Assembly: GCA_938044775.1 (NCBI GenBank)
Contig: CALIOE010000125.1
Coordinates: forward strand, 1 to 55,543
DNA length: 55,543 nt
Source of the DNA: an uncultured Rhizobiaceae group bacterium
GTDB taxonomy: Bacteria > Pseudomonadota > Alphaproteobacteria > Rhizobiales > Rhizobiaceae
Reading direction: 5' to 3'
Positions within the stretch are counted from its first letter, which is position 1; every line of letters starts with the position of its first letter. Of this stretch, positions 35,189-44,544 are shown piece after piece. The position numbers and the translations under genes are program-made. The notes beneath the pieces were generated by a model. The model saw only the letters and a program-made list of their open reading frames with translations. It had not been told where the DNA came from and searched no databases.

Positions 35189-35788
35189 GTGGACGCCCGT
35201 TTTGCCAAAAATGTTGCCCGTCACATTCATGAGGATATGAATTTCGTAAAAACCTGGGTGGCGCGACCGAAGACCACGGGTGCGGTTCTGCCAACAAGCC
35301 GGTACACCGCCAAAAGAATGGCCAGTGTTATCGATCCGTCGAACGGTGCTAAGGTGCTGGAGCTGGGTCCGGGAACGGGGTCTATAACCAAAGCTATCAT
35401 TGAGCGCGGCGTAAAGCCGGAAAACATCTATTCCGTCGAGTTCAACGCCAGCTTTGTGCCAAGTTTGCGTCAAAAGTACCCGGGGGTGAACTTCCTGCAG
35501 GGCGATGCTTTTGCGCTGAGAAATCATCTGCCCGACATGGCGGGCAACAATTTTGAGGCGGTCATATCGGGCCTGCCTCTGTTGAACTTTCCAGTCCAAA
35601 AGCGGGTCAAGCTTCTGTTGTCTCTGTTTGGCTGGGTAAAACGGGGAAATCCTGTCGTACAGTTCAGCTACGGGGCTATGTCACCCATCCCAAAGCGACC
35701 CGGATCTTACCAGGTCAATTCCCTGGAGTGGATTGTGCGCAATGTACCGCCAGCGCGTATCTGGACCTATCGGCAGACCATCAGATAG
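35189..35788 (+). CDS. pmtA: Phospholipid N-methyltransferase, Sinorhizobium PmtA type (paralogue 1)
   Basis: A 199-residue SAM methyltransferase of the class that converts phosphatidylethanolamine to phosphatidylcholine in rhizobia. NFVKTWVARPKTTGAVLPTSR at the N-terminus, the SAM motif VLELGPGTGSITKAI (about residues 57-71), VISGLPLLNFP and VQFSYGAMSPIP all match PmtA. The GTG start at 35189 has GAGAGGA about 6 nt upstream. It is followed 93 nt later by a second gene of the same family. In vivo this protein could methylate a different head group or step. Confidence 0.88.
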   Translation: MDARFAKNVARHIHEDMNFVKTWVARPKTTGAVLPTSRYTAKRMASVIDPSNGAKVLELGPGTGSITKAIIERGVKPENIYSVEFNASFVPSLRQKYPGVNFLQGDAFALRNHLPDMAGNNFEAVISGLPLLNFPVQKRVKLLLSLFGWVKRGNPVVQFSYGAMSPIPKRPGSYQVNSLEWIVRNVPPARIWTYRQTIR

Positions 35789-35881
35789 CCGGAAGGTCCG
35801 GGCTGCAACACAATCATGCCGAATTCTTTTCGTTACTTTGGGTGTCCGGAATGAACACCTCTGTTTCAGAAAGACAATTCT

Positions 35882-36481
35882 ATGAACAACAGCAGCAGAG
35901 GCGCTGGAACCAGGCGAATCGAAGACAACATCCGGTTCTTTCGCACCTGGATCGACAATAAGAGAGCTTTGGGCGCGCTGCTCCCTACCAGCAGCGTTAC
36001 GGCCAAACGCATGGCCAGCGTTGTCGAGGCAGAGACCAATGAACCGGTTGTCGAGCTGGGTCCCGGCACCGGCGTTATTACAAAGGCACTCCTGGAAAAG
36101 GGTGTGAGACCCGAGAACCTGCACTCAATCGAGGTGGTTGAAGACTTTATCCCGCAACTGAGCCGGGATTTTCCGGAGGTCGAGATCATTCATGGAGACG
36201 CGTTCCACGTGGCGGATATTCTGAGCCGTTTTACGGGCCAGGTGAACACAGTCATTTCGGGAATACCCTTGCTCAACTTCCCACTTGAAACACGACTGAC
36301 CTATCTCGACAATCTGTTCAAGTTGCTGAAACCGGGCCGCCCCGTTGTTCAGATCAGCCACGGCCCTCTTTCACCCATTCCCGCGGGCAAAGGACCCTAC
36401 AGTGTCGAACCCCTGGACTGGGTTTTTCGTAACATTCCGCCCGCCAGGCTGTGGCTCTACCGCGGGACCGCCGGCGGATAG
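35882..36481 (+). CDS. pmtA: Phospholipid N-methyltransferase, PmtA type (paralogue 2)
   Basis: A second 199-residue PmtA-type methyltransferase. NIRFFRTWIDNKRALGALLP, VVELGPGTGVITKALLEKGVRPENL, VISGIPLLNFPLETRLTYL and VQISHGPLSPIPAGKGPYSVE match the family. It shares the full layout of the preceding protein but has diverged clearly, so the pair is an old tandem duplication. The 3' end overlaps the convergent renalase-like gene by 25 nt. Two copies may divide the successive methylations, or one may act on another lipid. Confidence 0.88.
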   Translation: MNNSSRGAGTRRIEDNIRFFRTWIDNKRALGALLPTSSVTAKRMASVVEAETNEPVVELGPGTGVITKALLEKGVRPENLHSIEVVEDFIPQLSRDFPEVEIIHGDAFHVADILSRFTGQVNTVISGIPLLNFPLETRLTYLDNLFKLLKPGRPVVQISHGPLSPIPAGKGPYSVEPLDWVFRNIPPARLWLYRGTAGG

Positions 36482-37449
36482 GGCTGCAGGTTGCTCGCGA
36501 GTATGGCCTCGGCGATGGCATTGCCGCTTTCAAACGCGTATTCCACGCGCCCGCCAAGTGTCCAGTCGCCGCCCACGAAAAGTGAGCCATCGGCATTTCC
36601 GGCATGGGTCCTGCCCAGTGGAACCAAGGTTTTTGCGTAGCGCCAACGGTGCGCAGAAACGCTGTTCACCATCGGCAGGTCAACCTTGAACGACTTGCGA
36701 AACTCCGCAAGCATCAGGTCGGCCGCCTTTTCCCGGCTGAGCTCCAGATTTTCGGCACTCCAGCCAGGGTTCGCATGCGCCACCCAGCAATCGTATCGGC
36801 ATTGGCGCCCCGGCTTGGAGCTGTTGCGTGCGATCCACGATATCACTCCTGTTTCGGTTCGACGCACATCGAATTCACACTCAAGATATTTTTCAAATGA
36901 AATCAAAAGGGCCCAGCACGGCGCAGTTTTAACATCAGCTATCGCGTTTTGAACCGACTGCTCCTCGGCGAGCAGATGACGGACCTGTTCAACCGGAATT
37001 GTCGATACAACAATATCGGCGAATTGCTGATCGCCGTCTGCCGAGAGCACCCAGCCTGCAGATCTACGCTGAATTCCGTCGATAGTTGCACCAAAACGAA
37101 TATCCAGGTCATGGGCAATTGGCGCGAGAAGCCCGTTCATACCCTCGCGCCCGACGATCCAGTCGTCACCGTCCGCTGAGCCTGCACTGCGCGGGCTCCA
37201 GACCGCGGCAGACCCAGCCCCTATGAGCGCTTCGACAAACGTTGTGAACTGCGGTTTGCGGACGGTAAAATACTGTGCTCCGTGATCGAATACGATCCTG
37301 TTCGACACCTGGCGCGTGGCCAATCGTCCTCCGATCCCTCTGCTCTTCTCAAAAACAGTCGGGCTCAACCCCGCAACGGCCAGTCTGTGGGCGCAGGCAA
37401 GGCCCGCCATCCCAGCTCCGATGACGGCTATCTGGTGCCCTTTATGCAA
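36457..37449 (-). CDS. Renalase-like FAD-dependent amine oxidase family protein
   Basis: A 330-residue flavoprotein. IAVIGAGMAGLACAHRLAVAGL (part of the GxGxxG FAD motif, residues 8-15) is followed by VFEKSRGIGGRLATR, the amine-oxidase/renalase GGR motif, and FDHGAQYFTVR. Near the C-terminus LFVGGDWTLGGRVEYAFESG is the second FAD-binding block with the SG-x-AIAE helix. The family includes bacterial renalases that oxidise aberrant dihydro-NAD(P) isomers. It lies 5 nt downstream of gcvP on the same strand, so it may be co-transcribed with the glycine cleavage genes. Confidence 0.82.
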   Translation of the reverse strand: MHKGHQIAVIGAGMAGLACAHRLAVAGLSPTVFEKSRGIGGRLATRQVSNRIVFDHGAQYFTVRKPQFTTFVEALIGAGSAAVWSPRSAGSADGDDWIVGREGMNGLLAPIAHDLDIRFGATIDGIQRRSAGWVLSADGDQQFADIVVSTIPVEQVRHLLAEEQSVQNAIADVKTAPCWALLISFEKYLECEFDVRRTETGVISWIARNSSKPGRQCRYDCWVAHANPGWSAENLELSREKAADLMLAEFRKSFKVDLPMVNSVSAHRWRYAKTLVPLGRTHAGNADGSLFVGGDWTLGGRVEYAFESGNAIAEAILASNLQPYPPAVPR

Positions 37450-37454
37450 ATGGT

Positions 37455-40253
37455 CTATCCGACGGCGAGTTCTTCAATCGGTGGGCATGTGCAGACCAGA
37501 TTGCGGTCGCCGTGGACATTGTCCACACGGCTCACGGGGGCCCAGTATTTGCTGCTCGTTTCCACCCCGGCCGGATAGGCTGCAACGCTGCGTCCATAGG
37601 GGTGGTTCCATTCGTCGGACATCAGATCCTGCGCCGTATGCGGGGCGTTGTGCAGCGGGTTGTCATCCTTCGGCCATTCCCCGTTTTCAACCCGCTTTGC
37701 CTCTGCAGCAATGGCAATCATCGCGTCGCAGAAGCGATCTATCTCGGCCAGGCTCTCCGATTCGGTGGGCTCCACCATCAACGTGCCGGCCACCGGCCAT
37801 GACATGGTCGGCGCATGGAACCCGTAGTCGATCAACCGCTTCGCCACGTCATCGACGCTCACGTCGGCGCGATCCTTGAGCACACGAACATCGACAATGC
37901 ATTCGTGGGCAACAGTTCCATTCTTACCGGTGAAGAGAATTGGATAATCCTCCTGCAGGCGGACCGCGATGTAGTTGGCGTTCAAGATGGCGACTTCCGA
38001 GGCTTTTTTGAGCCCCTCCGCACCCAGCATCCTGATATACATCCAGGAGATGGGCAGGATCGAAGCTGACCCGTAAGGTGCAGCGGACACGGCTCCGTCG
38101 GTGCCTTCTTCGACATGGCCCGGCAGATGGGGAACCAGATGAGCCGCGACGCCGATCGGTCCGATACCCGGCCCACCGCCGCCGTGGGGAATGCAGAAGG
38201 TTTTATGCAGGTTCATGTGACAAACATCGGCGCCAAAATCGCCGGGCCGTGCCAAACCAACGGTGGCGTTGAGATTAGCGCCATCCAGATAGACCTGCCC
38301 GCCATGCGCGTGCACCGTTTCGCATATTTCCCGAATACGGGCCTCGAACACACCGTGGGTCGAAGGATAGGTAATCATCAGAGCCGCAAGATTATCAGAA
38401 TATTTTGCGACTTTTTCCTCGAGATCCGCGAGCGAAACATCACCCTCATCGTTGCAACGAACCACCACCACATCGTATCCGGCCATTTGTGCTGACGCAG
38501 GATTGGTTCCATGCGCCGAGGAAGGAATCAGGCAGATGTTGCGATGTCCATCACCATTCGCCTCGTGGAAACTGCGGATGGCCAGAAGGCCCGCATACTC
38601 GCCCTGGCTGCCCGCATTCGGTTGCAGGCTGACTTTTGCAAAGCCGGTAATTTCTGACAGCCACTTATCCATATCATCGATAATCGCTTTGTAGCCTTCC
38701 CGGTGGCTGGCTGGCGCAAACGGGTGAATATTGCCCGTGATTTCCCAGGTCACCGGCATCATCTCAGCTGCGGCATTCAGTTTCATTGTACAGGAGCCAA
38801 GGGGTATCATGGCCCTGTCCAGCGCCAGATCTTTGTCCATCAGCTTGCGCAAATAACGCATCATTTCGGTCTCGGACCGGCAGGAATGGAAGACTTCCTG
38901 GGTCAGAAAGTGGGTCGGTTCCCTGCGCGAGGGAAGCGCTTGATCGGCTGCAGCGACAACGGTTACCCCAAAGATCGAGCACAGGCTCTGCAGATCCGTT
39001 TCACCGCTCGTTTCATCGAAGGCCACAGAAACAGTATCAGCATCAATGACCCGCAGCAGCAGGCCCCACTCTTCAGCTTTGCCGGCCAGTTCTTCCGCCC
39101 TGCCCTGCTCTTTTACTGTGACCGTGTCAAAGAACTGTTCAGCGACCGGATAGCCACTGGCGCCCAGTGATTTAGCAAACCGGGCGGCATAGGAATGCAC
39201 CCGTTCGGCGATTTCGGTCAGACCCTCCGGGCCGTGCCAAATGGCAAAGGCGGCCGCCATATTGGCGAGCAGAGCTTGCGCTGTACAGATATTAGAAGTC
39301 GCCTTGTCACGTCGGATGTGTTGTTCCCGCGTCTGCAGAGCCAAGCGGTAGGCCGGACGGTCCCTGGTATCGATGGACTGACCGATCAGGCGGCCCGGCA
39401 CCAATCGGGTCAAGACAGTTTCAGCAGCAAGATAGGCCGCATGCGGCCCCCCGTTCCCAAGCGGCACTCCAAACCGCTGGACGCTGCCGACACAGATGTC
39501 AGCCCCCAGTTTTGCAGGCTGATCCAGCAGCACAAGCGAAAGCGGGTCGGCGCAAATGATCACCAGTGCATGCACCTTCTTTGCGGCTTCAATGATTTTC
39601 GATGGATCGGTCAGCGCCCCAAAAGTATCAGGCATCTGGATGATGACCGCGCTCACCTTGTCATCCAGCGGATCGTCGTCAATGGAAAAACCGACCGTGT
39701 CGCCACGTGTCTTCAGAACATCCAGGGTTTGGGGGTGCAGAGCGTTGGCAAGCACGATCCGATGCCGTTTTGCCCGGTGATGCCGAAACGCCATCCCGGC
39801 GGCTTCTGCGACCGCTGTTGCCTCATCCAGCAGCGAGGCATTGGCGACCGGCAAGCCGGTCAATTCGGATATCAGTGTCTGGAAGTGAAAGAGCATCTCC
39901 AGACGACCTTGTGATATTTCGGGCTGATAAGGCGTGTAGCTTGTATACCAGCCAGGGTTTTCCAGCATGTTGCGCTGGATTACAGGCGGCACATGCGTCC
40001 CATGATAACCCTGCCCGATCATCGCCTTTGCGACCGTGTTGCGTCCCAGCTTTTCGGCAACTTCCTCAAGAGCCGCTTCCTCGCCAACGCCTGCCGGAAT
40101 TGCCAGGGTTTTCTCAAAGCGGATATTTTCCGGAATGGTCTGCGCAACCAGCGCTTCAACCGAGGTCATACCCAGTTTGTTCAGCATGGTGCGCTGCTCA
40201 GCATCGTTAGGTCCGATATGGCGGGCGACGAATGGGGAAGGTTTGGCGGTCAT
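37455..40253 (-). CDS. gcvP: Glycine dehydrogenase (decarboxylating), P-protein
   Basis: PLP-dependent decarboxylase of the glycine cleavage system, transferring the aminomethyl group to lipoylated GcvH. The single-chain form of 932 residues starts [30 protein letters not shown] near residue 683 holds the Schiff-base lysine, and [29 protein letters not shown] and [11 protein letters not shown] are family signatures. I chose the ATG at 40253 with GAGAG upstream over an in-frame TTG at 40268. Last of gcvT-gcvH-gcvP, under the glycine riboswitch at 41788-41995. Confidence 0.97.
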   Translation of the reverse strand: MTAKPSPFVARHIGPNDAEQRTMLNKLGMTSVEALVAQTIPENIRFEKTLAIPAGVGEEAALEEVAEKLGRNTVAKAMIGQGYHGTHVPPVIQRNMLENPGWYTSYTPYQPEISQGRLEMLFHFQTLISELTGLPVANASLLDEATAVAEAAGMAFRHHRAKRHRIVLANALHPQTLDVLKTRGDTVGFSIDDDPLDDKVSAVIIQMPDTFGALTDPSKIIEAAKKVHALVIICADPLSLVLLDQPAKLGADICVGSVQRFGVPLGNGGPHAAYLAAETVLTRLVPGRLIGQSIDTRDRPAYRLALQTREQHIRRDKATSNICTAQALLANMAAAFAIWHGPEGLTEIAERVHSYAARFAKSLGASGYPVAEQFFDTVTVKEQGRAEELAGKAEEWGLLLRVIDADTVSVAFDETSGETDLQSLCSIFGVTVVAAADQALPSRREPTHFLTQEVFHSCRSETEMMRYLRKLMDKDLALDRAMIPLGSCTMKLNAAAEMMPVTWEITGNIHPFAPASHREGYKAIIDDMDKWLSEITGFAKVSLQPNAGSQGEYAGLLAIRSFHEANGDGHRNICLIPSSAHGTNPASAQMAGYDVVVVRCNDEGDVSLADLEEKVAKYSDNLAALMITYPSTHGVFEARIREICETVHAHGGQVYLDGANLNATVGLARPGDFGADVCHMNLHKTFCIPHGGGGPGIGPIGVAAHLVPHLPGHVEEGTDGAVSAAPYGSASILPISWMYIRMLGAEGLKKASEVAILNANYIAVRLQEDYPILFTGKNGTVAHECIVDVRVLKDRADVSVDDVAKRLIDYGFHAPTMSWPVAGTLMVEPTESESLAEIDRFCDAMIAIAAEAKRVENGEWPKDDNPLHNAPHTAQDLMSDEWNHPYGRSVAAYPAGVETSSKYWAPVSRVDNVHGDRNLVCTCPPIEELAVG

Positions 40254-40287
40254 GGTGCTCTCTTTCAATTGACGGAATGTCGCCGTG

Positions 40288-40656
40288 TCAGTCGATCAGC
40301 TTTTTGTAACCGTCGGCGTCCATCAGCGCCTCAAGCTCTGACGGATCGCTGAGCTTCATCTTGTAAAGCCAGCCATCGCTCTCGGCACCGGCATTTACAA
40401 TCGAAGCATCCCCGGCCAGAGCCTCGTTCACTTCCAAAACTTCGCCAGACGCCGGTGCGTAAACATCGGAAGCAGCCTTGACTGATTCAACGACAATTCC
40501 GTCATCCCCCTTCTCGAGTTTTGTCCCGACCTCGGGGAGTTCTACGAAAACCAGATCGCCCAATTGCTCCTGCGCGTGATTGGTAATGCCGACCGTTGCA
40601 ACGTCGCCATCGACCGTCAGCCATTCATGTTCGTCTGTGAAATAGGTTTTGCTCAT
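40288..40656 (-). CDS. gcvH: Glycine cleavage system lipoyl carrier, H-protein
   Basis: A 122-residue lipoyl carrier that shuttles the aminomethyl group between P-, T- and L-proteins. [20 protein letters not shown] begins the fold. The lipoylated lysine is K60 in [14 protein letters not shown], and [11 protein letters not shown] and [11 protein letters not shown] follow as usual. The ATG at 40656 has GAGGA 9 nt upstream. It lies 10 nt after gcvT and 34 nt before gcvP. Confidence 0.97.
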   Translation of the reverse strand: MSKTYFTDEHEWLTVDGDVATVGITNHAQEQLGDLVFVELPEVGTKLEKGDDGIVVESVKAASDVYAPASGEVLEVNEALAGDASIVNAGAESDGWLYKMKLSDPSELEALMDADGYKKLID

Positions 40657-40666
40657 TTTGAGTTCC

Positions 40667-41743
40667 TCAACGTTTGTAATTGTGGGGCACAAAGGGTGGT
40701 TTGGTGCGGTTCATGGGGATTTGTTTTCCCCGCAGGTCAGCAAAAATCGGACCATCTGCCGCCTCGACGTCGACCAGGGCCAACGCCATTGGTGCCTCCA
40801 GAGTCGGGCCGTAACCACCCGAGGTTACCAGTCCGATTTTGTGGCCGTCGGCATCCTGCAGTTCTGTGCCCCCACGGACCGGGCGGCCATTGGGGAGCAG
40901 GCCAACACGCATACGCTTGCGGCCGTCTTGTATGCATTTTTCAAGCGCTTCCGCGCCAATGAAACCACCGCCAGCTCGAAGCTCCTTCGGAATGGCCCAA
41001 AGCAGACCAGCCTCATGCGGCGTAATATCTTCGCTTAAGTCCTGACCGTAGAGCGGCAGTCCTGCCTCCAGGCGCAGCGAGTCGCGAGCACCCAAACCGA
41101 TCCATTCGACCCTTTCGTCAGCAACGAGTTTCCCGGCAAACTCGACGCAATCGGGCACGGGCATCGCAATTTCAAAACCGTCCTCGCCGGTATAACCGGT
41201 CCTCGACACAAACCAGCTGTCCTGGGGCTCTATTCCGCTCATGAATGTCATTTTTGCCACATCAAAGTGGTCTGCGAGTACGGCAGCAGCAGCTGGGCCC
41301 TGCAGAGCCAGAAAGCCGCGCGGCAGCAACAACACCTTGGCATCAAAACTCTCTGAAGCAGCCGAGATATGGGTTACATCCTTTGCCGCACACCCTGCAT
41401 TGGCGACAATGAGATAACGTTCGTCGCCCAGACGGGTAACAATCAGGTCATCAATAATGCCTGCATCCGGTGTGAGCATGAATGTGTAGCGTGCCTGCCC
41501 GACGGATTGACCAGCCGCATCATAGGGACAGATCCGTGCGATAAGATCAGCCGCACCAGGGCCCGCGATCAGCACATGAACCATGTGGGAGATATCGAAC
41601 AATCCCGCCTGGACACGCGTGTGGACATGTTCCTTCATCACGCCGAGTGGATAAAACAGCGGCATATCATAGCCCGCGAATTCGCCCATTTTGGCGCCCG
41701 CGGTGACATGCATTTCATGCAAGGGAGTTTTCTTCACGTTCAT
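40667..41743 (-). CDS. gcvT: Glycine cleavage system aminomethyltransferase, T-protein
   Basis: Tetrahydrofolate-dependent enzyme that releases ammonia from the H-protein-bound aminomethyl group and forms 5,10-methylene-THF. The 358 residues begin [34 protein letters not shown], the catalytic-type aspartate region [46 protein letters not shown] and [20 protein letters not shown] are T-protein signatures. First gene after the tandem glycine riboswitch, with a 45-nt spacer. The product feeds the same folate pool as the dimethylglycine dehydrogenase-like enzyme. Confidence 0.96.
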   Translation of the reverse strand: MNVKKTPLHEMHVTAGAKMGEFAGYDMPLFYPLGVMKEHVHTRVQAGLFDISHMVHVLIAGPGAADLIARICPYDAAGQSVGQARYTFMLTPDAGIIDDLIVTRLGDERYLIVANAGCAAKDVTHISAASESFDAKVLLLPRGFLALQGPAAAAVLADHFDVAKMTFMSGIEPQDSWFVSRTGYTGEDGFEIAMPVPDCVEFAGKLVADERVEWIGLGARDSLRLEAGLPLYGQDLSEDITPHEAGLLWAIPKELRAGGGFIGAEALEKCIQDGRKRMRVGLLPNGRPVRGGTELQDADGHKIGLVTSGGYGPTLEAPMALALVDVEAADGPIFADLRGKQIPMNRTKPPFVPHNYKR

Positions 41744-41787
41744 TCAGGCTCCAGGCACAAGGGTTACCCGCCATGCGGCTGCACAGC

Positions 41788-41995
41788 AGATACCCCTCTG
41801 TCCTTGGCCTGAGAGACTCGCGCGATAGCTCTGTTCGCGCTTACACCTTCGGCGCGGGCCTGCCGGCCCGACTTTCCAGAGTGCCTTGGGTCTAATAACC
41901 CACCGTCAGCGGTCCTTTTGCCTGAGAGATTATGGGTGTTTTCACCTTCGGCGGCAGCAGCCCGATTGGGCCACCACGCTCTCCCACTGACAGCC
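41788..41995 (-). promoter_or_regulatory. Tandem glycine riboswitch (two aptamers)
   Basis: On the minus strand aptamer 1 (about 41992-41905) reads GTGGGAGAGCG, then GCCGAAGGTGAAAAC, then AATCTCTCAGGCAAAAGGAC. Aptamer 2 (about 41890-41788) reads CTGGAAAGTCGG, then GCGCCGAAGGTGTAAGCGCG, then GTCTCTCAGGCCAAGGACAG. These are the CCGAAGG and CTCTCAGGC-AAGGAC core elements of the gcvT RNA, present twice with a short linker. It precedes gcvT and should turn on glycine degradation when glycine is high. The 375-nt open frame that crosses it (41764-42138, minus strand) is not a gene. Confidence 0.96.
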
Positions 41996-42181
41996 CGGCC
42001 AAAGCCGGACAGCGCGCAGAGGTTATTCGACTCCATTGTCGTTGTCATCACCCAAAACACCTGACGCACGAAAAAGTGCATTTCTGGCCGAACCGCAATT
42101 GCGGCATGCCAAATGACGCCTTTCCTACAGCGCAGCAAACTGCCCGCAGGCAGAATCGTTCAGCAATTGGGAGAGCATGCC

Positions 42182-43567
42182 ATGAACGTTCGCACACCGG
42201 CAGGCACGGGGTTTGGCCGACATAAACGCAAAATCGAACCCTTCGTCGTGCCCGAGCATCCAGGAGCAAATGCCGGTTATGAGGAGCTGGAATCCTATTC
42301 CCGATCAAAAGCAGCCGCATTGAATCAGCATCTCATCGGTTATGGCGACCTGGCCGAAAGTGAGTGGAATTCAGCAGGGGTTCCAGCTCCGAATCTGGAT
42401 GCGATGCGTCAATACAGAATCGACAGAATTCGTTCCCAGCTGCGCAGGCACAATCTTGCAGGCATCCATCTCTACGATCCCCTCAACATCCGCTATGCCA
42501 CCGACTGCACCAATATGCAGCTTTGGACGACACACAACCCCGCCCGGTGCGCGTTCATTGCTACGGATGGTCCCGTTGTCCTGTTCGAGTTTCACAATTG
42601 TGAGCATCTGTCGGACCATTCCGGCGTTGTGGATGAGATTCGCGGGTGCACTGCATGGTTCTACTTTGAAGGTGGCAACCGGTCTTACGAGTTTGCTGAA
42701 AACTGGGCCAACGACGTTGCAGAGCTGCTGCGTCAGCACGGCGGCGGGAACATGCGTTGCGCATTCGATCAGGTCGACAGCCACGGTGTCCCGTTTCTGA
42801 AAAATGCCGGGGTAGAGGTCGTATACGGCGAGGAGATGATGGAAGAGGCCCGCAAGATAAAGTCTGCGGATGAAATTATCTGCATGCGTCGGGCGATCAT
42901 CGCCTGTGAGGCAGCCATGGGAGAAATGGAAAGAGCGCTTGAGCCCGGAATGACCGAAAACGATCTCTGGGCGGTGTTGCACGCCGAAAACATACGCCGG
43001 GGTGGCGAGTGGATCGAAACACGACTGCTCTCTTCCGGACCGCGGACCAATCCGTGGTTTCAGGAATCGTCGGCCCGGGTTATTCAAGATGGCGATCTCG
43101 TTTCTTTCGATACGGATCTCGTTGGACCTTATGGATTCTGCTGCGATATTTCCCGCACATGGCTTGCTGGCGACGGCTTGCCCACAAACGAGCAGCGCGA
43201 CCTCTATCAAAGGGCCGCAGAACATATTCGAACCAACATGGGCATGCTCGGACCCGGCATTTCATTTCGCGAACTGTCGATGAATTCGATGCAGTTGGAA
43301 GCCGAATACCTGCCGACCCGCTACGGCGTCCTGTATCACGGCGTCGGGTTGTGCGATGAATACCCGTCAATCCGTTACGCGGTGGATTATCAGCACCACG
43401 GCTATGATGGCGAACTCGAGCCAGGCATGTGCATCTGCGTTGAAACCTATATGGGGCGGCACGGCGGCGGCGAAGGTGTCAAACTTGAGGATCAGTGCCT
43501 GATCACAGAAACCGGCTGTGAGCAGCTCTCGACCTATCCGCTCGACACCCGTTTGATGGGCAATTGA
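42182..43567 (+). CDS. dddP: DddP-type DMSP lyase (M24 peptidase fold)
   Basis: A 461-residue metalloprotein of the M24 creatinase/aminopeptidase fold, expected to cleave dimethylsulfoniopropionate to dimethyl sulphide and acrylate. DPLNIRYATDCTNMQLW, NDLWAVLHAENIRRGGEWIE and GVGLCDEYPSIRY closely follow marine DddP as I remember it. The six metal ligands appear as D310, D312, D322, H386, E421 and E436, each exactly 15 positions later than the ligands reported for Ruegeria lacuscaerulensis DddP; the catalytic-type Y381 and D392 keep the same offset. GGGAGA lies 7 nt before the ATG. Divergent from the glycine riboswitch. A non-DMSP M24 enzyme is the less likely alternative. Confidence 0.85.
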   Translation: MNVRTPAGTGFGRHKRKIEPFVVPEHPGANAGYEELESYSRSKAAALNQHLIGYGDLAESEWNSAGVPAPNLDAMRQYRIDRIRSQLRRHNLAGIHLYDPLNIRYATDCTNMQLWTTHNPARCAFIATDGPVVLFEFHNCEHLSDHSGVVDEIRGCTAWFYFEGGNRSYEFAENWANDVAELLRQHGGGNMRCAFDQVDSHGVPFLKNAGVEVVYGEEMMEEARKIKSADEIICMRRAIIACEAAMGEMERALEPGMTENDLWAVLHAENIRRGGEWIETRLLSSGPRTNPWFQESSARVIQDGDLVSFDTDLVGPYGFCCDISRTWLAGDGLPTNEQRDLYQRAAEHIRTNMGMLGPGISFRELSMNSMQLEAEYLPTRYGVLYHGVGLCDEYPSIRYAVDYQHHGYDGELEPGMCICVETYMGRHGGGEGVKLEDQCLITETGCEQLSTYPLDTRLMGN

Positions 43568-43590
43568 CCTGGCGATTTAGGCAAAAGAGT

Positions 43591-43622
43591 CGCCGCGCGG
43601 TTTTCCTCCCACCCGCGCGGCG
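43591..43622 (+). terminator. GC-rich hairpin after dddP, probable terminator
   Basis: A perfect 10-bp inverted repeat, CGCCGCGCGG (43591-43600) and CCGCGCGGCG (43613-43622), with a 12-nt loop, 23 nt after the dddP stop. No T-run follows, so it may act with Rho or as an RNA-end stabiliser rather than as a classic intrinsic terminator. The remaining sequence to 43791 shows nothing I can assign. Confidence 0.5.
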
Positions 43623-43791
43623 CACCACAATGGACAAGCGTCAACATCGTAGCGATCTGGATGTCTGAAAAAAGTTGACCAGTGTTGCCACTAAACAACA
43701 AACTCCCAAATGAACCTAAAACAGGGGCAAAAAGGGAGTCAACAGATTGTTCTGCCCTGAAGCGGGCATTTTACTGGAGAAATGCAGGCTT

Positions 43792-44544
43792 TCAAAGCTG
43801 CGAAAGGGGTTCGTAGGCTGTTTCAGGGATCAACACGATTTTTTCTATTCCCAGATTTTCCGCTGCCCTGGTCTCGCCCCCTTGACGCAAGACACGACGC
43901 AGCCGTTCGAGCGGGCCCTGGGGCCAAAAACCGTTGGTAATAAAGGGCAGTGCTGGGAACTTGTCGGACCAGCGCAGTACCCGTAGCCGTCGCGCAGCAT
44001 CTGGCTCGAAGCGCTTGAAGAGGCTCCAGCAAACGGCATCCACAGCGGCAATATCGGCTCTCCCGTCGGCAACCATACGTGCTGACTCGCGATGTCCACC
44101 GCTGGCAACCGTCTGTTCAAAATACTGATCCGGAGCCCCGACTAGCGGTACCAAACAACGATATCCAGACAGCGAATCACGGCTGTTGTAGGCGAATCGC
44201 TGTGCCCTAGCCATTTCCGATGCGGCGGCACCGTTACCACGGGCAACAACAATGGCACTTGAATACGTCGCGCCCTCGCACCCCTCCACACGATATTGTG
44301 GCGTACCCAACAAGGTCACTTTGCCACGCAGTCGGGTTGCAAATGGATAACCGCAGGTCTGGCTGACGAGAAGATTGGGGTCGAGCCACGCATCGCTATC
44401 GGTCGAAGACCGCAAGAGCCCAGCAGGTGTCTCAAAACCCGCCTCCAGGAGATGATCACGCAGCACCAACCAGAAGGCATTAGTCTCTCGGCGGACTTCC
44501 GGCCAGTCATACATGGGGAGCGAGGCAATGCCCGGTCCGGTCAC
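43792..44544 (-). CDS. PhnD-like ligand-binding protein without a signal peptide
   Basis: A 250-residue protein with the fold pattern of phosphate/phosphonate-type ABC substrate-binding proteins: ASLPMYDWPEVRRETNAFW at the start, LVSQTCGYPFATRLRGKV, RFAYNSRDSLSGYRCL, GHRESARMVADGRADIAAVDAVCW in part, and PALPFITNG. No signal peptide, lipobox or transmembrane segment is present and no permease or ATPase gene is adjacent, so it is unlikely to be a normal transporter component. The ATG at 44544 overlaps the desaturase stop by 4 nt. It may be a cytosolic ligand sensor or have lost its export signal. Confidence 0.72.
   Translation of the reverse strand: MTGPGIASLPMYDWPEVRRETNAFWLVLRDHLLEAGFETPAGLLRSSTDSDAWLDPNLLVSQTCGYPFATRLRGKVTLLGTPQYRVEGCEGATYSSAIVVARGNGAAASEMARAQRFAYNSRDSLSGYRCLVPLVGAPDQYFEQTVASGGHRESARMVADGRADIAAVDAVCWSLFKRFEPDAARRLRVLRWSDKFPALPFITNGFWPQGPLERLRRVLRQGGETRAAENLGIEKIVLIPETAYEPLSQL

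Noticed and set aside
41764-42138. Minus-strand open frame of 124 codons upstream of gcvT
   Set aside because: It lies across the tandem glycine riboswitch; the conserved signal is RNA, not protein.
43752-43767. Small TGCCC/GGGCA hairpin as terminator between dddP and the PhnD-like gene
   Set aside because: Only 5 bp, far from dddP and with no T-run on the minus strand after the PhnD-like gene.
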